This document shows, one piece after another, positions 9,624-18,814 of a stretch of DNA of 64,000 bases. How positions within the stretch are numbered: position 1 is the first letter of the stretch; each line of letters opens with the position of its first letter. Origin of the DNA: Alphaproteobacteria bacterium (lineage in GTDB: Bacteria; Pseudomonadota; Alphaproteobacteria; GCA-2731375); NCBI GenBank assembly GCA_016776605.1, contig JADHTB010000007.1, forward strand, positions 62,001 through 126,000, in the 5' to 3' direction. Under the pieces are notes generated by a model, which was not told the origin of the DNA, made no database searches, and was given only the letters and a program-made list of their open reading frames with translations. The position numbers were made by a program, and so were the translations under genes.

Positions 9624-9851
9624 TGGGAATGTGTTAGTCATATTATGTTGCGATTTACAATGCGTTAACTACATTTAACATAGCATTCAATCCGGTAATG
9701 TTTGCAATCCGGCGCTTCGGCATTCTTGGTTGAATAATGCATTGGTCTATTCTCCCTTAATGCTTGCGCGACAATTATATTAGCGTTAATTTATATTTTG
9801 GTGATTGATCGCGCTGGTAAAAATCTTGATCGGGGCCGCGGTAGCGGGCTA
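9624..9851 (+). promoter_or_regulatory. AT-rich intergenic region ahead of the chain-length kinase
   Basis: This stretch is far more AT-rich than the genes around it, with runs such as AACTACATTTAACATAG and TTAATTTATATTTTG, and contains no gene. It probably holds a separate promoter for the kinase and may attract a nucleoid-type regulator. I could not define one -35/-10 pair with confidence. Confidence 0.4.
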
Positions 9852-12173
9852 ATGAGCAACTTAAGTTACATGCCGTTGCGCGACCGCGACGAGGATTTCG
9901 AAGAGATGGACGCGCCGTCTTTCGACGGCATGCCCGCCGATCACGGCGAACAGGCGTTCGATCTGCGCCAAATCATGCACACCCTTTGGCGACGCAAGAT
10001 GATCATCATTGCGACGGCATTTATTTTGACGCTTCTGGCTGTTCTGGGTGTGATGCAGGCAACCCCTTTGTATGTTGCCGAAGCCCAATTGGTGGTGGAA
10101 CGGCAAGGTGATCGGGCCCTTGAATTCAGCCAGGTAAGGCAAGAGGGGCGGTTTGATCATTACACCAACCGGACGGAGGCCGCGGTGCTCATGTCCCGCG
10201 GCTTGGCGGGGAAGGTGGTAGACGAACTGGATTTGGTCAATCACCCGTTGTTCAACCCGGCCCTGGCAAAGCCAAAATCCAAGAGCTTTCTTGAGCGGAT
10301 GGATCTGCGCGGTTTTCTCCGCGGCCTGATACCGGACTGGATTCGGGACGAACTACGCAGTGCCGATCAAAAAGACAAGGGTGCCGCGGATAATTACACC
10401 AAGGCTGAAATGGCGGCCTATTTTCGCGAGGATGTCGTGGAAGCGTTTCTGGCCGGCGTGGATGTATATTCATCGGACATGTCTCGTGTCCTGGAAGTCA
10501 GCTATGTCTCCCGGGATCCGACGTTCGCCGCCCAGGCAGCCAATGCCCTGGCCGAAGTCTATATCAACGAAACCGTATTGCGGAAATTCGCCGCCAACGC
10601 CAGAGCGACCGATTGGCTGAACCAGCAGGTCGCGGAACTACAGCTGCGCCTGGAAGCATCACGAAACGCTTTGGAATCTCATCGGCGCAGCATGGGCTTT
10701 GTCGATGTTCAAGGGCAATCCAGCGTCCTGGGGCAACAACTGGGACAATTAAACATTGATCTTGTACGGGCACGTAGCGGCCGCGCGGAGGCCGAGGCGC
10801 GCTATCAGCAGATACAAAAATTGTTGAAATCAGAGGGCGGTTCGGAATCCGCGGCAACCGTCCTGGATTCACCCTTGATCCAGCGATTGCGTGAACAGGA
10901 AGCAGCGGTAATTCGACAGCTGGGGGAACTCAAAACCCAATTGCGCGGCCGGCACCCGACACTGATGCTGAAAGAATCCGAACTAGCCGATCTGCAGAAA
11001 AAGATTAGCCGCGAGGTTGAAAAAATCACTACCAGTTTGGGTAACGAGCTGGAAATCGCGGAAATTCGGGAAACCACGACCGCCTCGGAGATTGAGAGGC
11101 TCAAGCAGGCTATCCAAAAACAAAACGAGAGCATCGTCACATTACGCGCCTTGGAAAGCGAGGTCGCGGCCAACGACGCGATCTATCAGACGATCCTAAC
11201 CCGCTTCAAGGAGACAGGCGTCCAGGACGATGCCACGCAACAGGCGGATGCCCGGCTAATCTCGCCCGCGGTACCGCCTCTGCGGCCCAGCTACCCACGC
11301 AAGACCTTGATCGTTTTTGTGGTCCTGATGGCCTCGGTCGTCGCAGGTATCGTGCTGGTCTTTGTGCTGGAGCATTTGGATGTCGGCTTCCGTAGCTTGC
11401 CACAAATCGAACGTGTCACCGGGGTACCGCCGTTGGGCATCATGCCGAAGTTGCAGGGCTTTGGCCTGCGGCATCTACGGCCCCAGGACGCCATACTGGA
11501 AAAACCGAATTCCATGTTCGCGGAATCCATTCGAAGTATCCGAACCGCCATGATGCTGTCGGGTCCAGCCGCACCCCGCACTTTCCTTGTGACCTCTTCC
11601 GAGCCGGAAGAAGGCAAGACGTCGTTGGTCCTGTCCCTGGGGCGTTCGGCGGCGCAGGCGGGACAACGGGTAATAGTGGTCGATTGCGACATGCGCCGGC
11701 CGTCCATACATGAAGAGCTGGATGTTCCCAACCTGCGCGGCCTGGCCGAATATCTGGAAGATACGGCGGAATTGGAAGACATCATCGAAATCGACGATCC
11801 GTCGGGAATGCATTTCGTTACCGCCGGGCATAGCGCGCCCAACCCAACGGATCTAATAAATGCAGACCGCATGTGGCAGCTGATCAAACGCCTGGAAAGA
11901 GGCTATGATGTGGCTCTGTTCAAGACGCCGCCGAGCCTGGCCTTTTCCGAAGCCACAATTCTCTCGAAACATGTGGACAAATGCATCTATGTGGTGCGCT
12001 GGGGCGAGACGGATCGGGCCGCCGCAACACTTGGCATTCGCAATCTGCTGGAATCCAAGGCGGATGTGGCCGGTATCGTGTTAAGCCAGGTCGATGCGCG
12101 CAAGCATTCGGGCTATTCCTATGGCAGCCACCGTGACACCTATGGCATTTACGAAAAATACTATCAAAAATAG
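9852..12173 (+). CDS. Wzc/ExoP-type polysaccharide chain-length protein with BY-kinase domain (altered Walker B)
   Basis: 773 residues from the ATG at 9852; a TTG/GTG start 51-54 bases earlier is possible. Order: N-terminal Wzz domain with a membrane segment (MIIIATAFILTLLAVLGVM), a long periplasmic coiled-coil/GNVR region, a second membrane segment (TLIVFVVLMASVVAGIVLVF), then a cytoplasmic kinase domain. Walker A is EPEEGKTS (K589) and Walker A' VVDCDMRRP (D611). The Walker B position reads VALFKTPP, with Lys691 where the family has Asp. The C-terminus carries a tyrosine cluster (GYSYG ... YGIYEKYYQK), the usual autophosphorylation site. The role is control of polymer length and export with Wza; catalytic competence is in doubt. 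Confidence 0.9.
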   Translation: MSNLSYMPLRDRDEDFEEMDAPSFDGMPADHGEQAFDLRQIMHTLWRRKMIIIATAFILTLLAVLGVMQATPLYVAEAQLVVERQGDRALEFSQVRQEGRFDHYTNRTEAAVLMSRGLAGKVVDELDLVNHPLFNPALAKPKSKSFLERMDLRGFLRGLIPDWIRDELRSADQKDKGAADNYTKAEMAAYFREDVVEAFLAGVDVYSSDMSRVLEVSYVSRDPTFAAQAANALAEVYINETVLRKFAANARATDWLNQQVAELQLRLEASRNALESHRRSMGFVDVQGQSSVLGQQLGQLNIDLVRARSGRAEAEARYQQIQKLLKSEGGSESAATVLDSPLIQRLREQEAAVIRQLGELKTQLRGRHPTLMLKESELADLQKKISREVEKITTSLGNELEIAEIRETTTASEIERLKQAIQKQNESIVTLRALESEVAANDAIYQTILTRFKETGVQDDATQQADARLISPAVPPLRPSYPRKTLIVFVVLMASVVAGIVLVFVLEHLDVGFRSLPQIERVTGVPPLGIMPKLQGFGLRHLRPQDAILEKPNSMFAESIRSIRTAMMLSGPAAPRTFLVTSSEPEEGKTSLVLSLGRSAAQAGQRVIVVDCDMRRPSIHEELDVPNLRGLAEYLEDTAELEDIIEIDDPSGMHFVTAGHSAPNPTDLINADRMWQLIKRLERGYDVALFKTPPSLAFSEATILSKHVDKCIYVVRWGETDRAAATLGIRNLLESKADVAGIVLSQVDARKHSGYSYGSHRDTYGIYEKYYQK

Positions 12174-12894
12174 ACCGGCCGGGCTTTATTCTGGCCAACT
12201 CCAAGCCACGGCCCTGTCTCTTGCGGTCGCCGGTCTGGGTATTTGCCTATGCCTGACCGCACTGCCCCGGTTTTGGGCTGCCGCATACCGCCTGCCGGCG
12301 AATGGAGTGCTGGGTCAATTGTCCAACGGCGATGCGGTCAGCGATGCCCGCCTGGCCCGGGCGGAACGCGCGCTCGAAAGAAGCCTGGCCGTTCGCGAGC
12401 AGAGCAAGACCCTTAACGATCTGGCCCGGATTAACCTGCAACAAGCCTTGCAGGGTGATTTGGGCAGCGCCCCGGCCACGGCCTGGCTAGCGTCCAGCGC
12501 GGAACGGCAACGCCGCGCTTTGGCCAGGAGTCCGGCCAACTCTTTTGGCTGGCTACGGCTGTCTCATCTGGCATTGCTACGGGACAGCGTCCGCGGGGCG
12601 CAAAAGAGCGGCGCCGTGGCCGCGTTGCTGCACTCGCGCGCGCAATCACCTTTCTTTGAGGCGTTGTTATGGCGACAACTGGATTTCGCCCTACTGCTCT
12701 GGCCGGTACTGGAGCCGCAACAACGGCTCCTGCTGCAGCCACAAATCGTCGCCGCCGCGAGACGTTCCACGTGGCGGCTGGAAAAATTGACCACACAACG
12801 CCATGCCGCGGTCGCTGTACGCCAAGCCTTGGAGCCGCATGACGCCCTGTTGGCGGATTTTGATCGGCGTTATTTACATCGAATCAAACCGTAA
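12142..12894 (+). CDS. Membrane-anchored helical protein of unknown function, exopolysaccharide locus
   Basis: About 250 residues. The start is uncertain: ATGs at 12121 and 12142 both overlap the kinase gene end, and no good ribosome binding site is visible. After one hydrophobic segment (LSLAVAGLGICLCLTALPRF) the protein is Ala/Leu/Arg-rich helix with TPR-like periodicity (LARAERALERSLAVREQSKT, RRALARSPANSFGWLRLSHL). I do not recognise a named family. Its overlap with the kinase gene suggests translational coupling and a role in polymer assembly or export. A palindromic element begins two bases after the stop. Confidence 0.6.
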   Translation: MAFTKNTIKNRPAGLYSGQLQATALSLAVAGLGICLCLTALPRFWAAAYRLPANGVLGQLSNGDAVSDARLARAERALERSLAVREQSKTLNDLARINLQQALQGDLGSAPATAWLASSAERQRRALARSPANSFGWLRLSHLALLRDSVRGAQKSGAVAALLHSRAQSPFFEALLWRQLDFALLLWPVLEPQQRLLLQPQIVAAARRSTWRLEKLTTQRHAAVAVRQALEPHDALLADFDRRYLHRIKP

Positions 12895-12895
12895 G

Positions 12896-13058
12896 CTAGA
12901 GCAGTTCCGGGCTATTCTGAACCATTTGATGGCGCCCCTACGCCATTCGGGTAGGCGCGTTGCGCAGCGCGATGTGGTACATCGTCCAAGAACCGCAACG
13001 CAGCCACGGGGCCTTGGTGAGCGGTCAAATGGACCAGAATAGCCCGGAACTGCTCTAG
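12896..13058. repeat. Palindromic CTAGAG-ended element, family 1, copy A (163 bp)
   Basis: Perfect 24-bp terminal inverted repeats at 12896-12919 and 13035-13058, beginning CTAGAGCAGTTCCGGG, extended to about 34 bp with two mismatches. The interior (12932-13025) looks like left and right portions of the longer copy at 34534-34798 joined with the centre lost. No transposase is encoded. It lies between the stop of the plus-strand helical protein and the convergent O-antigen-ligase gene. Confidence 0.88.
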
Positions 13059-13158
13059 ACCACATTCGACGAAAATGGGCTCAAACTCTAAAAAATAACG
13101 CAATTAAACCAATCACTTAAGTCACGACTGGCACTTCGATTAATTGAAAATTGCTCTT
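13059..13158 (-). repeat. Palindromic intergenic repeat, family 2, copy b
   Basis: Read on the minus strand this matches the repeat at 1316-1430 across its length: AGAGCAATTTTCAATTAATC, the shared block GACTTAAGTGATTGGTT, then a divergent copy of the TTTGAGC hairpin. The AGTCGC hairpin is degenerate here (GTGCCAGTCGTGAC). It abuts the family 1 element at 12896-13058. Confidence 0.82.
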
Positions 13159-13207
13159 GTGTGCTGTTGCGGCAACGGTGCATACAGCGGGTCTGTTGTC
13201 AGCAGCC

Positions 13208-14626
13208 TCAAGGCGTTTGGCTGGACCAGGATTGAGCGAAACCGACGCCAAACAGGAATAGAAAGACGATGGTGATGGCCGGAATTTGCAGTGGGAAATC
13301 GACCAGGGAATGAGCCGCCAGCAAGGTCGCGGCGGCCACTGCGACGGCGGGATAGACCGAATCCTGTTGCCGTTGCCGCACCCCTTTCAGACAACGGAAA
13401 AACAGCCGTCCATACAGTGCCATAAGCACCAGAAATGCCGGCACCCCAGCCTCGAACGTGAAATCAAGATAGCTGTTGTGGGCCTTGTCAATGATACTTC
13501 CATTTAGCAGGGTCGGCGGGCGGTAGGCCTCAAAAACCCAGCGGTAACTGCCCAAACCGTGACCCAGCCACGGTCTGTCGGCAATAGCCGTCAACGTCGC
13601 GTCGTAAATTTTGACGCGCCCGACAGCGTCAACCGATGCCTCCTGGTCCGCCCGCTTAAAGGTCACCGCACCTGAAATAGCGACAACGGCTATCAGCGTC
13701 AAAGCCAGAATCAGTGGCGCCGTGCCCCACCCAACCCAGCGTCCCTGGCGGCCTTCGCCACGGTGGCCCCAGTCCCGCCACTGCCGGCAGAGGTAAAGTG
13801 CTGCAAAGCCCAGGGCAGTCGCCAACAATCCCGCACGGGAATGGCTGAGCAGGATGGCGGTCAATATGACAATGGCACCAAGCACCAGGGGCAAGCCATG
13901 CGCGGCAAGACGATCCAGGTAGGCCCCGCGGTCCTCCCGCACGACCAACGCGCCAACCTGCCGTTCGACCTTCGCCAACAAGGCGATGCAACATATCAGG
14001 GTGATGCCGCCGAATGCAGCGAAGGAATTACGGTTGATAAATGTGGCGGTCAAGGAGTCGTGATAGGCCCAGCGGCGATACCACAGAATGGTGTCAAAGC
14101 CGCCTAACTGGATAATTATGCCATAAAGGCAATAGACAATGCCCGACACCGCGACGGCCCAAAGCGCCAGCCGTGCCCTGGCCGGGTTGCGGCCATATTG
14201 CATGGCCAGAAAAAATACGGCGCCGTAGCCAAGAAAGCGGACCCATGCGTCCATGGTCGCCTCTGGCGTCGCACTGATCGTCGCCGTGGCGCCGGCTAAG
14301 TCAGATGCTGTCGCGGACCATACGGGATGCTGCAGGAAGTGGGGCGCCAACGGCGTCGCCTGCAGCGGAAACCACAGGACCAAGGCCAGCATCAGGCCTG
14401 CCTCTATCCGATATCTGGCGAATGGCACTGCGACGATGGCCGCGATATTGCCACGGCTTGCCAGCGCGGTCACGGCCCAATAAAGCAACAGCAACCCCAG
14501 TACAGCCGAAATCAGGAACCAGAATAATGGGCGGTTGGCGCCGAAGGGCAAGGGAGCCAGGACCGCGATACCCAGCAGGACCGTAAAGCCTAGGTTATTG
14601 ACTCTCTGCTGCCATCCCGTCGCCAT
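13208..14626 (-). CDS. O-antigen ligase/polymerase family membrane protein (Wzy_C)
   Basis: 472 residues with about 11-12 hydrophobic segments. The Wzy_C region is seen at LLSHSRAGLLATALGFAALY and then GHGLGSYRWVFEAY ... DKAHNSYLDFTFEAGVPAF, the conserved loop that binds undecaprenyl-linked glycan. It may polymerise repeat units or ligate polymer to an acceptor; a second protein of this type is at 23166-24500. It heads towards the converging repeats at 12.9-13.16 kb and follows the small membrane protein gene by 46 bases, within a minus-strand group of three or four genes. Confidence 0.88.
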   Translation of the reverse strand: MATGWQQRVNNLGFTVLLGIAVLAPLPFGANRPLFWFLISAVLGLLLLYWAVTALASRGNIAAIVAVPFARYRIEAGLMLALVLWFPLQATPLAPHFLQHPVWSATASDLAGATATISATPEATMDAWVRFLGYGAVFFLAMQYGRNPARARLALWAVAVSGIVYCLYGIIIQLGGFDTILWYRRWAYHDSLTATFINRNSFAAFGGITLICCIALLAKVERQVGALVVREDRGAYLDRLAAHGLPLVLGAIVILTAILLSHSRAGLLATALGFAALYLCRQWRDWGHRGEGRQGRWVGWGTAPLILALTLIAVVAISGAVTFKRADQEASVDAVGRVKIYDATLTAIADRPWLGHGLGSYRWVFEAYRPPTLLNGSIIDKAHNSYLDFTFEAGVPAFLVLMALYGRLFFRCLKGVRQRQQDSVYPAVAVAAATLLAAHSLVDFPLQIPAITIVFLFLFGVGFAQSWSSQTP

Positions 14627-14672
14627 GACCGCTTCGCCTAGTTCAGCCTGGCCGGATTTGGCGCCCGCATCC

Positions 14673-15101
14673 TCATCGGAACATCAGACTGAATTGCTCG
14701 CTCACCCCACGCCAGAACCCAAGCGAGGTATCCGGCAATAGATCAATACCCAGAGCGGATTTCAGTAAATAAAGCATGCCGAGCACGGAGATGATGCCCC
14801 AAAAAGACAGGAAAATCATAAAGACCACATTGGTTCCCTTGGCGATCCGGCGGGTGCCTTTGTCGCGCCGACGGCGCGCCTGATCCCGGCGTTCCGGGCC
14901 GGCAATAAAAACCAGATAGTAGCGGCGAAACAATAACGGCAGCGACACACGGATATCAATCGAATGGTCCTTTCCGACTTGATCGGCAAAGGCCCGTTTG
15001 ATCGCCAAAAGCTGCTCGTCACTAAAACTTTCCGCCATATCACCCGGAATTCGGGAAAAGAACTGTTCTAAAAACGGGTCATGCATCGCGCGCATAATCA
15101 T
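14673..15101 (-). CDS. Small membrane protein of exopolysaccharide loci, function unknown
   Basis: 142 residues from the ATG at 15101, chosen because AGGAG lies 8 bases upstream. The N-terminal half is soluble (DPFLEQFFSRIPGDMAESF, IDIRVSLPLLFRRYYLVFIA), followed by basic residues and one membrane segment (VVFMIFLSFWGIISVLGMLY). From memory, similar proteins occur beside exopolysaccharide genes in Rhodospirillales and are often mislabelled as 3-phosphoshikimate 1-carboxyvinyltransferase, with which there is no visible similarity. It lies between the sugar transferase and ligase genes and is probably transcribed with them. Confidence 0.7.
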   Translation of the reverse strand: MIMRAMHDPFLEQFFSRIPGDMAESFSDEQLLAIKRAFADQVGKDHSIDIRVSLPLLFRRYYLVFIAGPERRDQARRRRDKGTRRIAKGTNVVFMIFLSFWGIISVLGMLYLLKSALGIDLLPDTSLGFWRGVSEQFSLMFR

Positions 15102-15186
15102 TTTTGATACTCCTGGAACGTAGCCGCGTATCCGGCCCAAGAAAACAGCACCGGCTGCAGGCGAATCTTATCAACCAACTTGTTCA

Positions 15187-16665
15187 TTAATAAGCATTTT
15201 CGTTGATAAAGCCGACAAAGATCGTCGCCAGGATGATTTTCAGATCTAACAGCAAGGACCAGTTATCAATATAATAGAGGTCGTATTTTACCCGATTTTC
15301 CAGTTTGTCTTTGGTATCGGTCTGGCCCCGATAGCCATGGATCTGAGCCCAACCGGTAATGCCCGGCTTAACCCGATGACGGGCATAATATGCCGTAACG
15401 CTCTGGGCAAACTCGGTATTGTGCGCAACGGCATGGGGCCTGGGGCCAACGATCGACATGGCGCCCTGCAGAACGTTGAAAAACTGCGGCAATTCATCCA
15501 GGCTGCTCCGGCGCAACAAACGGCCGAGCCTGGTTACCCGGGCATCCCCGCGGGAGGCCTGTGCCACCGCCTCATCGGCCGCCTCATCGGCCGTATCGTC
15601 AATAGCGCCGCCATGCTGTACAGCGCTATTCCCATCATGGTGATACATGGTGCGGAATTTCCAGACCGTAATGACATTGTTGTTGAAGCCAAAACGCTTT
15701 TGCCGAAATAAGACAGGGCCCGGACTATCAATTTTTATGGCGATCGCAATGAATGCCAACAGCGGCCATATCAGGATCAAAATAATCAACGACAAAAGAC
15801 GGTCTTCAACAGTCTTTACAAGGAATTTCCAGCCCGACAAGGGGCGTTCGAAAACCGTCAGCATCGGCAAACCCGCCAGATTAGTGAACTGACGGCCGAA
15901 TAAATGGAAGCCCACCCGCTCTGGCGCCAATTGCAGGTCCACCGGCACTTGGCGGATCTTATTCATGATCGCGACAAGGCGGGTTTCCGCGCTCCACGGC
16001 AGCGCGATAATCACCAGGTCAATCTCGTCCCTGCGGCAGCGCGCAACCAAATCATCGGTGTTACCCAGAATCGGCCAGCCGTCCAGTTCCTGGCGTGGAA
16101 CCCGGGTATCGCGATCATCAAACACACCGACGATATTGAGCGAGTTGTCCTGCATATTCGCCTTCAAATGCTCCAGCAGCCGGCTGCCGTATTCGCCGGC
16201 GCCGATGATGGCGATATTGCTGACCAATTTACCCTGACGCCGCCAGCTCCGCAGGCGGAGCAGGAGTATGATCCGTAGCAGAACAAAACAAACAAAAGCA
16301 CTCGCCAGCCAGAGCGCGGCCCATAGGCGGGAAAAATCATCTGCCGTTTTGGTGAAAAAGATCAATGCAATCAGCGAAAGGCCAACAATCAGCCAGCCCG
16401 TGGCCAGCTTCCCGATCTGAGTGGGTAACCTGTGCAGAATGCTGAATTTATAGAGCCCTACCAGATGAAAAACCTGAAAGGCGATCAGGACGCAAATCAC
16501 AACGGCCAGCAGATAGCGGCCGGGCAACTCCAGCACGCCGTGATGGCTCCAATAGCTAATTACCGCTGTCAGGACGATCAGCGCGCAATCCGCGAACCTG
16601 ACCAGCCCCAGCAATACCGCTGGTGATCTGGCGGCGGTCGGCACCGATGTTACGTTAATGGTCAT
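15187..16665 (-). CDS. Undecaprenyl-phosphate sugar phosphotransferase (WcaJ/ExoY-like initiating enzyme)
   Basis: 492 residues. It transfers a hexose-1-phosphate to undecaprenyl phosphate and so starts repeat-unit synthesis. Layout: four membrane helices to about residue 130, a CoA-binding-like Rossmann domain (IAIIGAGEYGSRLLEHL), then a membrane helix and the bacterial sugar-transferase domain with GPVLFRQKRFGFNNNVITVW, KFRTMYH, LRRSSLDELPQFFNVLQG, MSIVGPRPHA and GITGWAQIHGYRG. An acidic insertion (DDTADEAADEAVAQ) sits in the catalytic domain, encoded in part by a 12-bp tandem repeat at 15567-15590. The specific sugar is not deducible. Confidence 0.93.
   Translation of the reverse strand: MTINVTSVPTAARSPAVLLGLVRFADCALIVLTAVISYWSHHGVLELPGRYLLAVVICVLIAFQVFHLVGLYKFSILHRLPTQIGKLATGWLIVGLSLIALIFFTKTADDFSRLWAALWLASAFVCFVLLRIILLLRLRSWRRQGKLVSNIAIIGAGEYGSRLLEHLKANMQDNSLNIVGVFDDRDTRVPRQELDGWPILGNTDDLVARCRRDEIDLVIIALPWSAETRLVAIMNKIRQVPVDLQLAPERVGFHLFGRQFTNLAGLPMLTVFERPLSGWKFLVKTVEDRLLSLIILILIWPLLAFIAIAIKIDSPGPVLFRQKRFGFNNNVITVWKFRTMYHHDGNSAVQHGGAIDDTADEAADEAVAQASRGDARVTRLGRLLRRSSLDELPQFFNVLQGAMSIVGPRPHAVAHNTEFAQSVTAYYARHRVKPGITGWAQIHGYRGQTDTKDKLENRVKYDLYYIDNWSLLLDLKIILATIFVGFINENAY
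15567..15590. repeat. 12-bp tandem repeat inside the sugar transferase gene
   Basis: Two perfect copies of CCGCCTCATCGG. In the gene's reading direction each encodes part of a repeated Ala-Asp-Glu-Ala in an acidic surface insertion. The unit is a multiple of three, so copy number change would keep frame. Confidence 0.8.
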
Positions 16666-16744
16666 TAACGATAAAGATATGCATTTTTTCTTAGGTAGGA
16701 CAACTCATTGCGTAACGATAACGCCTTTTTAGCAATGCTTTCTG

Positions 16745-17410
16745 TTAGCCGTGCTTACTGCGCCTGGGCCGGTGCAGCCACCAGGCGTCTTCATTGATGG
16801 AGAAAATCGGTTTGTAATGGCGGATGACCGACGCCTGCACGGTGCGTTGGATCTGATTGTCCAAAATGATGATGCCGTCTCCGGTATAAACGGCCAATAT
16901 GGCGTGCGCCACGCCCAAGTTCAGGTCCTGCAACACCACGATACGCATTCGCGCGGTCGGCACGCCCAGCCGTTTCAGGGTCAGATATTTGGCAATCGCA
17001 TAGTCTTCACAATCGCCATATTTGGCAAAAAACTGCCCCGGTGTCGACCAATAATCCCGCAAGCCCCAATTTACCGGGTCGACGATATAGCGCCGCTTGT
17101 TCATGAACGTATTGACCACTTCCAATTGTGCCGTCAGATCCTGGCCCTGCAACTGAGTGATCATTTCCTGCCAGCGTTGGGCATGACATTTGTTGAAGAC
17201 CTTTGCCGTGCAGGGGCCCGGTTTGGCGCCAGCATCGGCGAAATAGCGGTCCAACATCCCGGTCCATTTTGGGAAGGGCCGCAGATTGTTGTTGCGGACT
17301 TCCTGTGTGCCGAACAAGTCCGCCGATGGTCCGGCCAGGGCGGCATGTGCCGCCGTCAGCGCAAAAACCGACAATATCCCACAGATTATGACCCTGGCTC
17401 GAATGTTCAT
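16745..17410 (-). CDS. Transglutaminase-like cysteine peptidase (BTLCP family), periplasmic
   Basis: 221 residues from the ATG at 17410, chosen because the protein then begins with a signal peptide (ILSVFALTAAHAALA). Family members are 190-230 residues long. The catalytic triad is visible: Cys in YGDCEDYAIAKY, His in GVAHAILAVYTGDG and Asp in IILDNQIQ. In other bacteria BTLCPs (LapG and relatives) cleave adhesins or sit beside exopolysaccharide genes; the location here fits the second group or surface-adhesin processing. No LapD-like partner is seen nearby. Confidence 0.88.
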   Translation of the reverse strand: MNIRARVIICGILSVFALTAAHAALAGPSADLFGTQEVRNNNLRPFPKWTGMLDRYFADAGAKPGPCTAKVFNKCHAQRWQEMITQLQGQDLTAQLEVVNTFMNKRRYIVDPVNWGLRDYWSTPGQFFAKYGDCEDYAIAKYLTLKRLGVPTARMRIVVLQDLNLGVAHAILAVYTGDGIIILDNQIQRTVQASVIRHYKPIFSINEDAWWLHRPRRSKHG

Positions 17411-17725
17411 GCGGCCAGTATCCCGCCGCTTCCTTAAGGTTCTTTTAATATCACCGTTTGTGTCCGAACAGGTCGGCCGCAAAAGCCGGCATTCTCCCAA
17501 TGCCCTAAAGGCGTTAGGGTTATGGCATTGCCATGGTCCGCGCATCGATTGCTCCGTTGTTGGTGCGTGAGGACGACCTGCCGCGGGCCAGCCGCATCGA
17601 CACAGGCCTCCACATGCCGGTAATATTAGCCGGCCTTGTGCCAGGGGTTGATGAACGCCCATACCTGCCGACCAGAACCCATCGATCCGAACTATTGACC
17701 TGAATCCTTTTAACCTGGCTATGAC
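17411..17725. promoter_or_regulatory. Divergent intergenic region with two small palindromes
   Basis: 315 bp between the peptidase gene (minus) and a glycosyltransferase gene (plus), so it should hold both promoters. CCCTAA-AGGCG-TTAGGG at 17503-17519 is directly followed by ATGGC-ATT-GCCAT at 17522-17534. Adjacent palindromes like these could be an operator. No convincing promoter hexamers were fixed and no gene is seen. Confidence 0.35.
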
Positions 17726-18814
17726 ATGCCCCAAAAGCAACGCTACATCATGATGGTCGTGCCCAGCCTGCCGGAACAGGGTGGCGGTGGCGTGGTCCAG
17801 GTTATTGGTTATCTGCGGGATGCCTGGCAGCAAATGGACGATGTGCCGCCTATGCGGCTGTTGGTCACCCGAGGGCGCGGCAGTATCTGGCTCTCGCCAT
17901 TCTTTTTACTGCGCGCCCTGATTATTCTCGCCGTGGAGTGCAGCCGCGGACGGGTTGCCTTGGTGCATGTGAATGTCGCCTCGTGGGGCAGTACGTGGCG
18001 CAAGCTCGCGGTTGTTGTCATGGCTAGCTTGTTCGGTGTTCCCGTGGTGTTGCATCTGCATGGCGGCGGCTATCGGGATTTTTCAGCCACCCTGTCCAGA
18101 TCAGCCCTTTCGATCGTCGGATGGATGTTTCGTCGTGCTGACCGCGTCGTCGTCTTGGGCGAAACCTGGCGCGACTTCGCAACACAAACATTTCAACTGC
18201 CGAAGCAAAATATTGTGGTCGTGCCAAACGGTGTTCCCGACCCCAAACCACATGGGACCGGCCAGGACGATAATACGGCGCATCTGCTGTTTCTGGGCCG
18301 GTTTAGTCCCGGGAAAGGCATTGACGAGTTCCTTGAAGCCTTGTCCAGCGCCGACCTGGCCCGTCTTGAATGGTCCGCTGTGATCGCGGGGAATGGCGAC
18401 TTGCCGGCGATACACGGTTATTTGGACAATGCCGAATTGATGGTCAGAACGACTTTTCCGGGTTGGCTATCGCCGAAACAGGTCGAGCAGGCATTTTCGA
18501 CCGCCAATATCTTTGCCCTTCCCTCTCACGCGGAAGGTCTTTCCATTGCCCTGCTGGAAGCCATGGCCCATGGCCTTGCCATAGTAGCTACCCCTGTCGG
18601 GGCCCACGCCGAAGTCATCGAAAATGGCGAGAACGGCTTGCTTGTCCCCCCCGGAGACAGCGCCGCCCTGGCAACGGCACTGCACCAGATAATCACCGAC
18701 AAGACGTTGCGCCAACGCCTGGGCAGGGCAGCCAGAGAGCGTTTCCTGGCAAAATACGATATCACCCGAACCACCGATCGGTTTCGCACCATCTATGATG
18801 AGGTCATGGCGTGA
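17726..18814 (+). CDS. Glycosyltransferase family 4 protein
   Basis: 362 residues with the GT-B fold of GT4: an N-terminal acceptor domain with PSLPEQGGGGVVQ, and a C-terminal nucleotide-sugar domain with LFLGRFSPGKGIDEFLEAL and the E-x7-E motif HAEGLSIALLEAMAHG near residue 270, then NGLLVPPGD. It adds a sugar from a nucleotide donor to the lipid-linked repeat unit at the cytoplasmic face. Single gene, followed by a 254-bp gap and the convergent PaaK-like gene. Sugar specificity unknown. Confidence 0.9.
   Translation: MPQKQRYIMMVVPSLPEQGGGGVVQVIGYLRDAWQQMDDVPPMRLLVTRGRGSIWLSPFFLLRALIILAVECSRGRVALVHVNVASWGSTWRKLAVVVMASLFGVPVVLHLHGGGYRDFSATLSRSALSIVGWMFRRADRVVVLGETWRDFATQTFQLPKQNIVVVPNGVPDPKPHGTGQDDNTAHLLFLGRFSPGKGIDEFLEALSSADLARLEWSAVIAGNGDLPAIHGYLDNAELMVRTTFPGWLSPKQVEQAFSTANIFALPSHAEGLSIALLEAMAHGLAIVATPVGAHAEVIENGENGLLVPPGDSAALATALHQIITDKTLRQRLGRAARERFLAKYDITRTTDRFRTIYDEVMA

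Noticed and set aside
14673-15101. 3-phosphoshikimate 1-carboxyvinyltransferase label for the small membrane protein
   Set aside because: 142 residues with one membrane helix and none of the EPSP synthase motifs; such labels are likely propagated errors.
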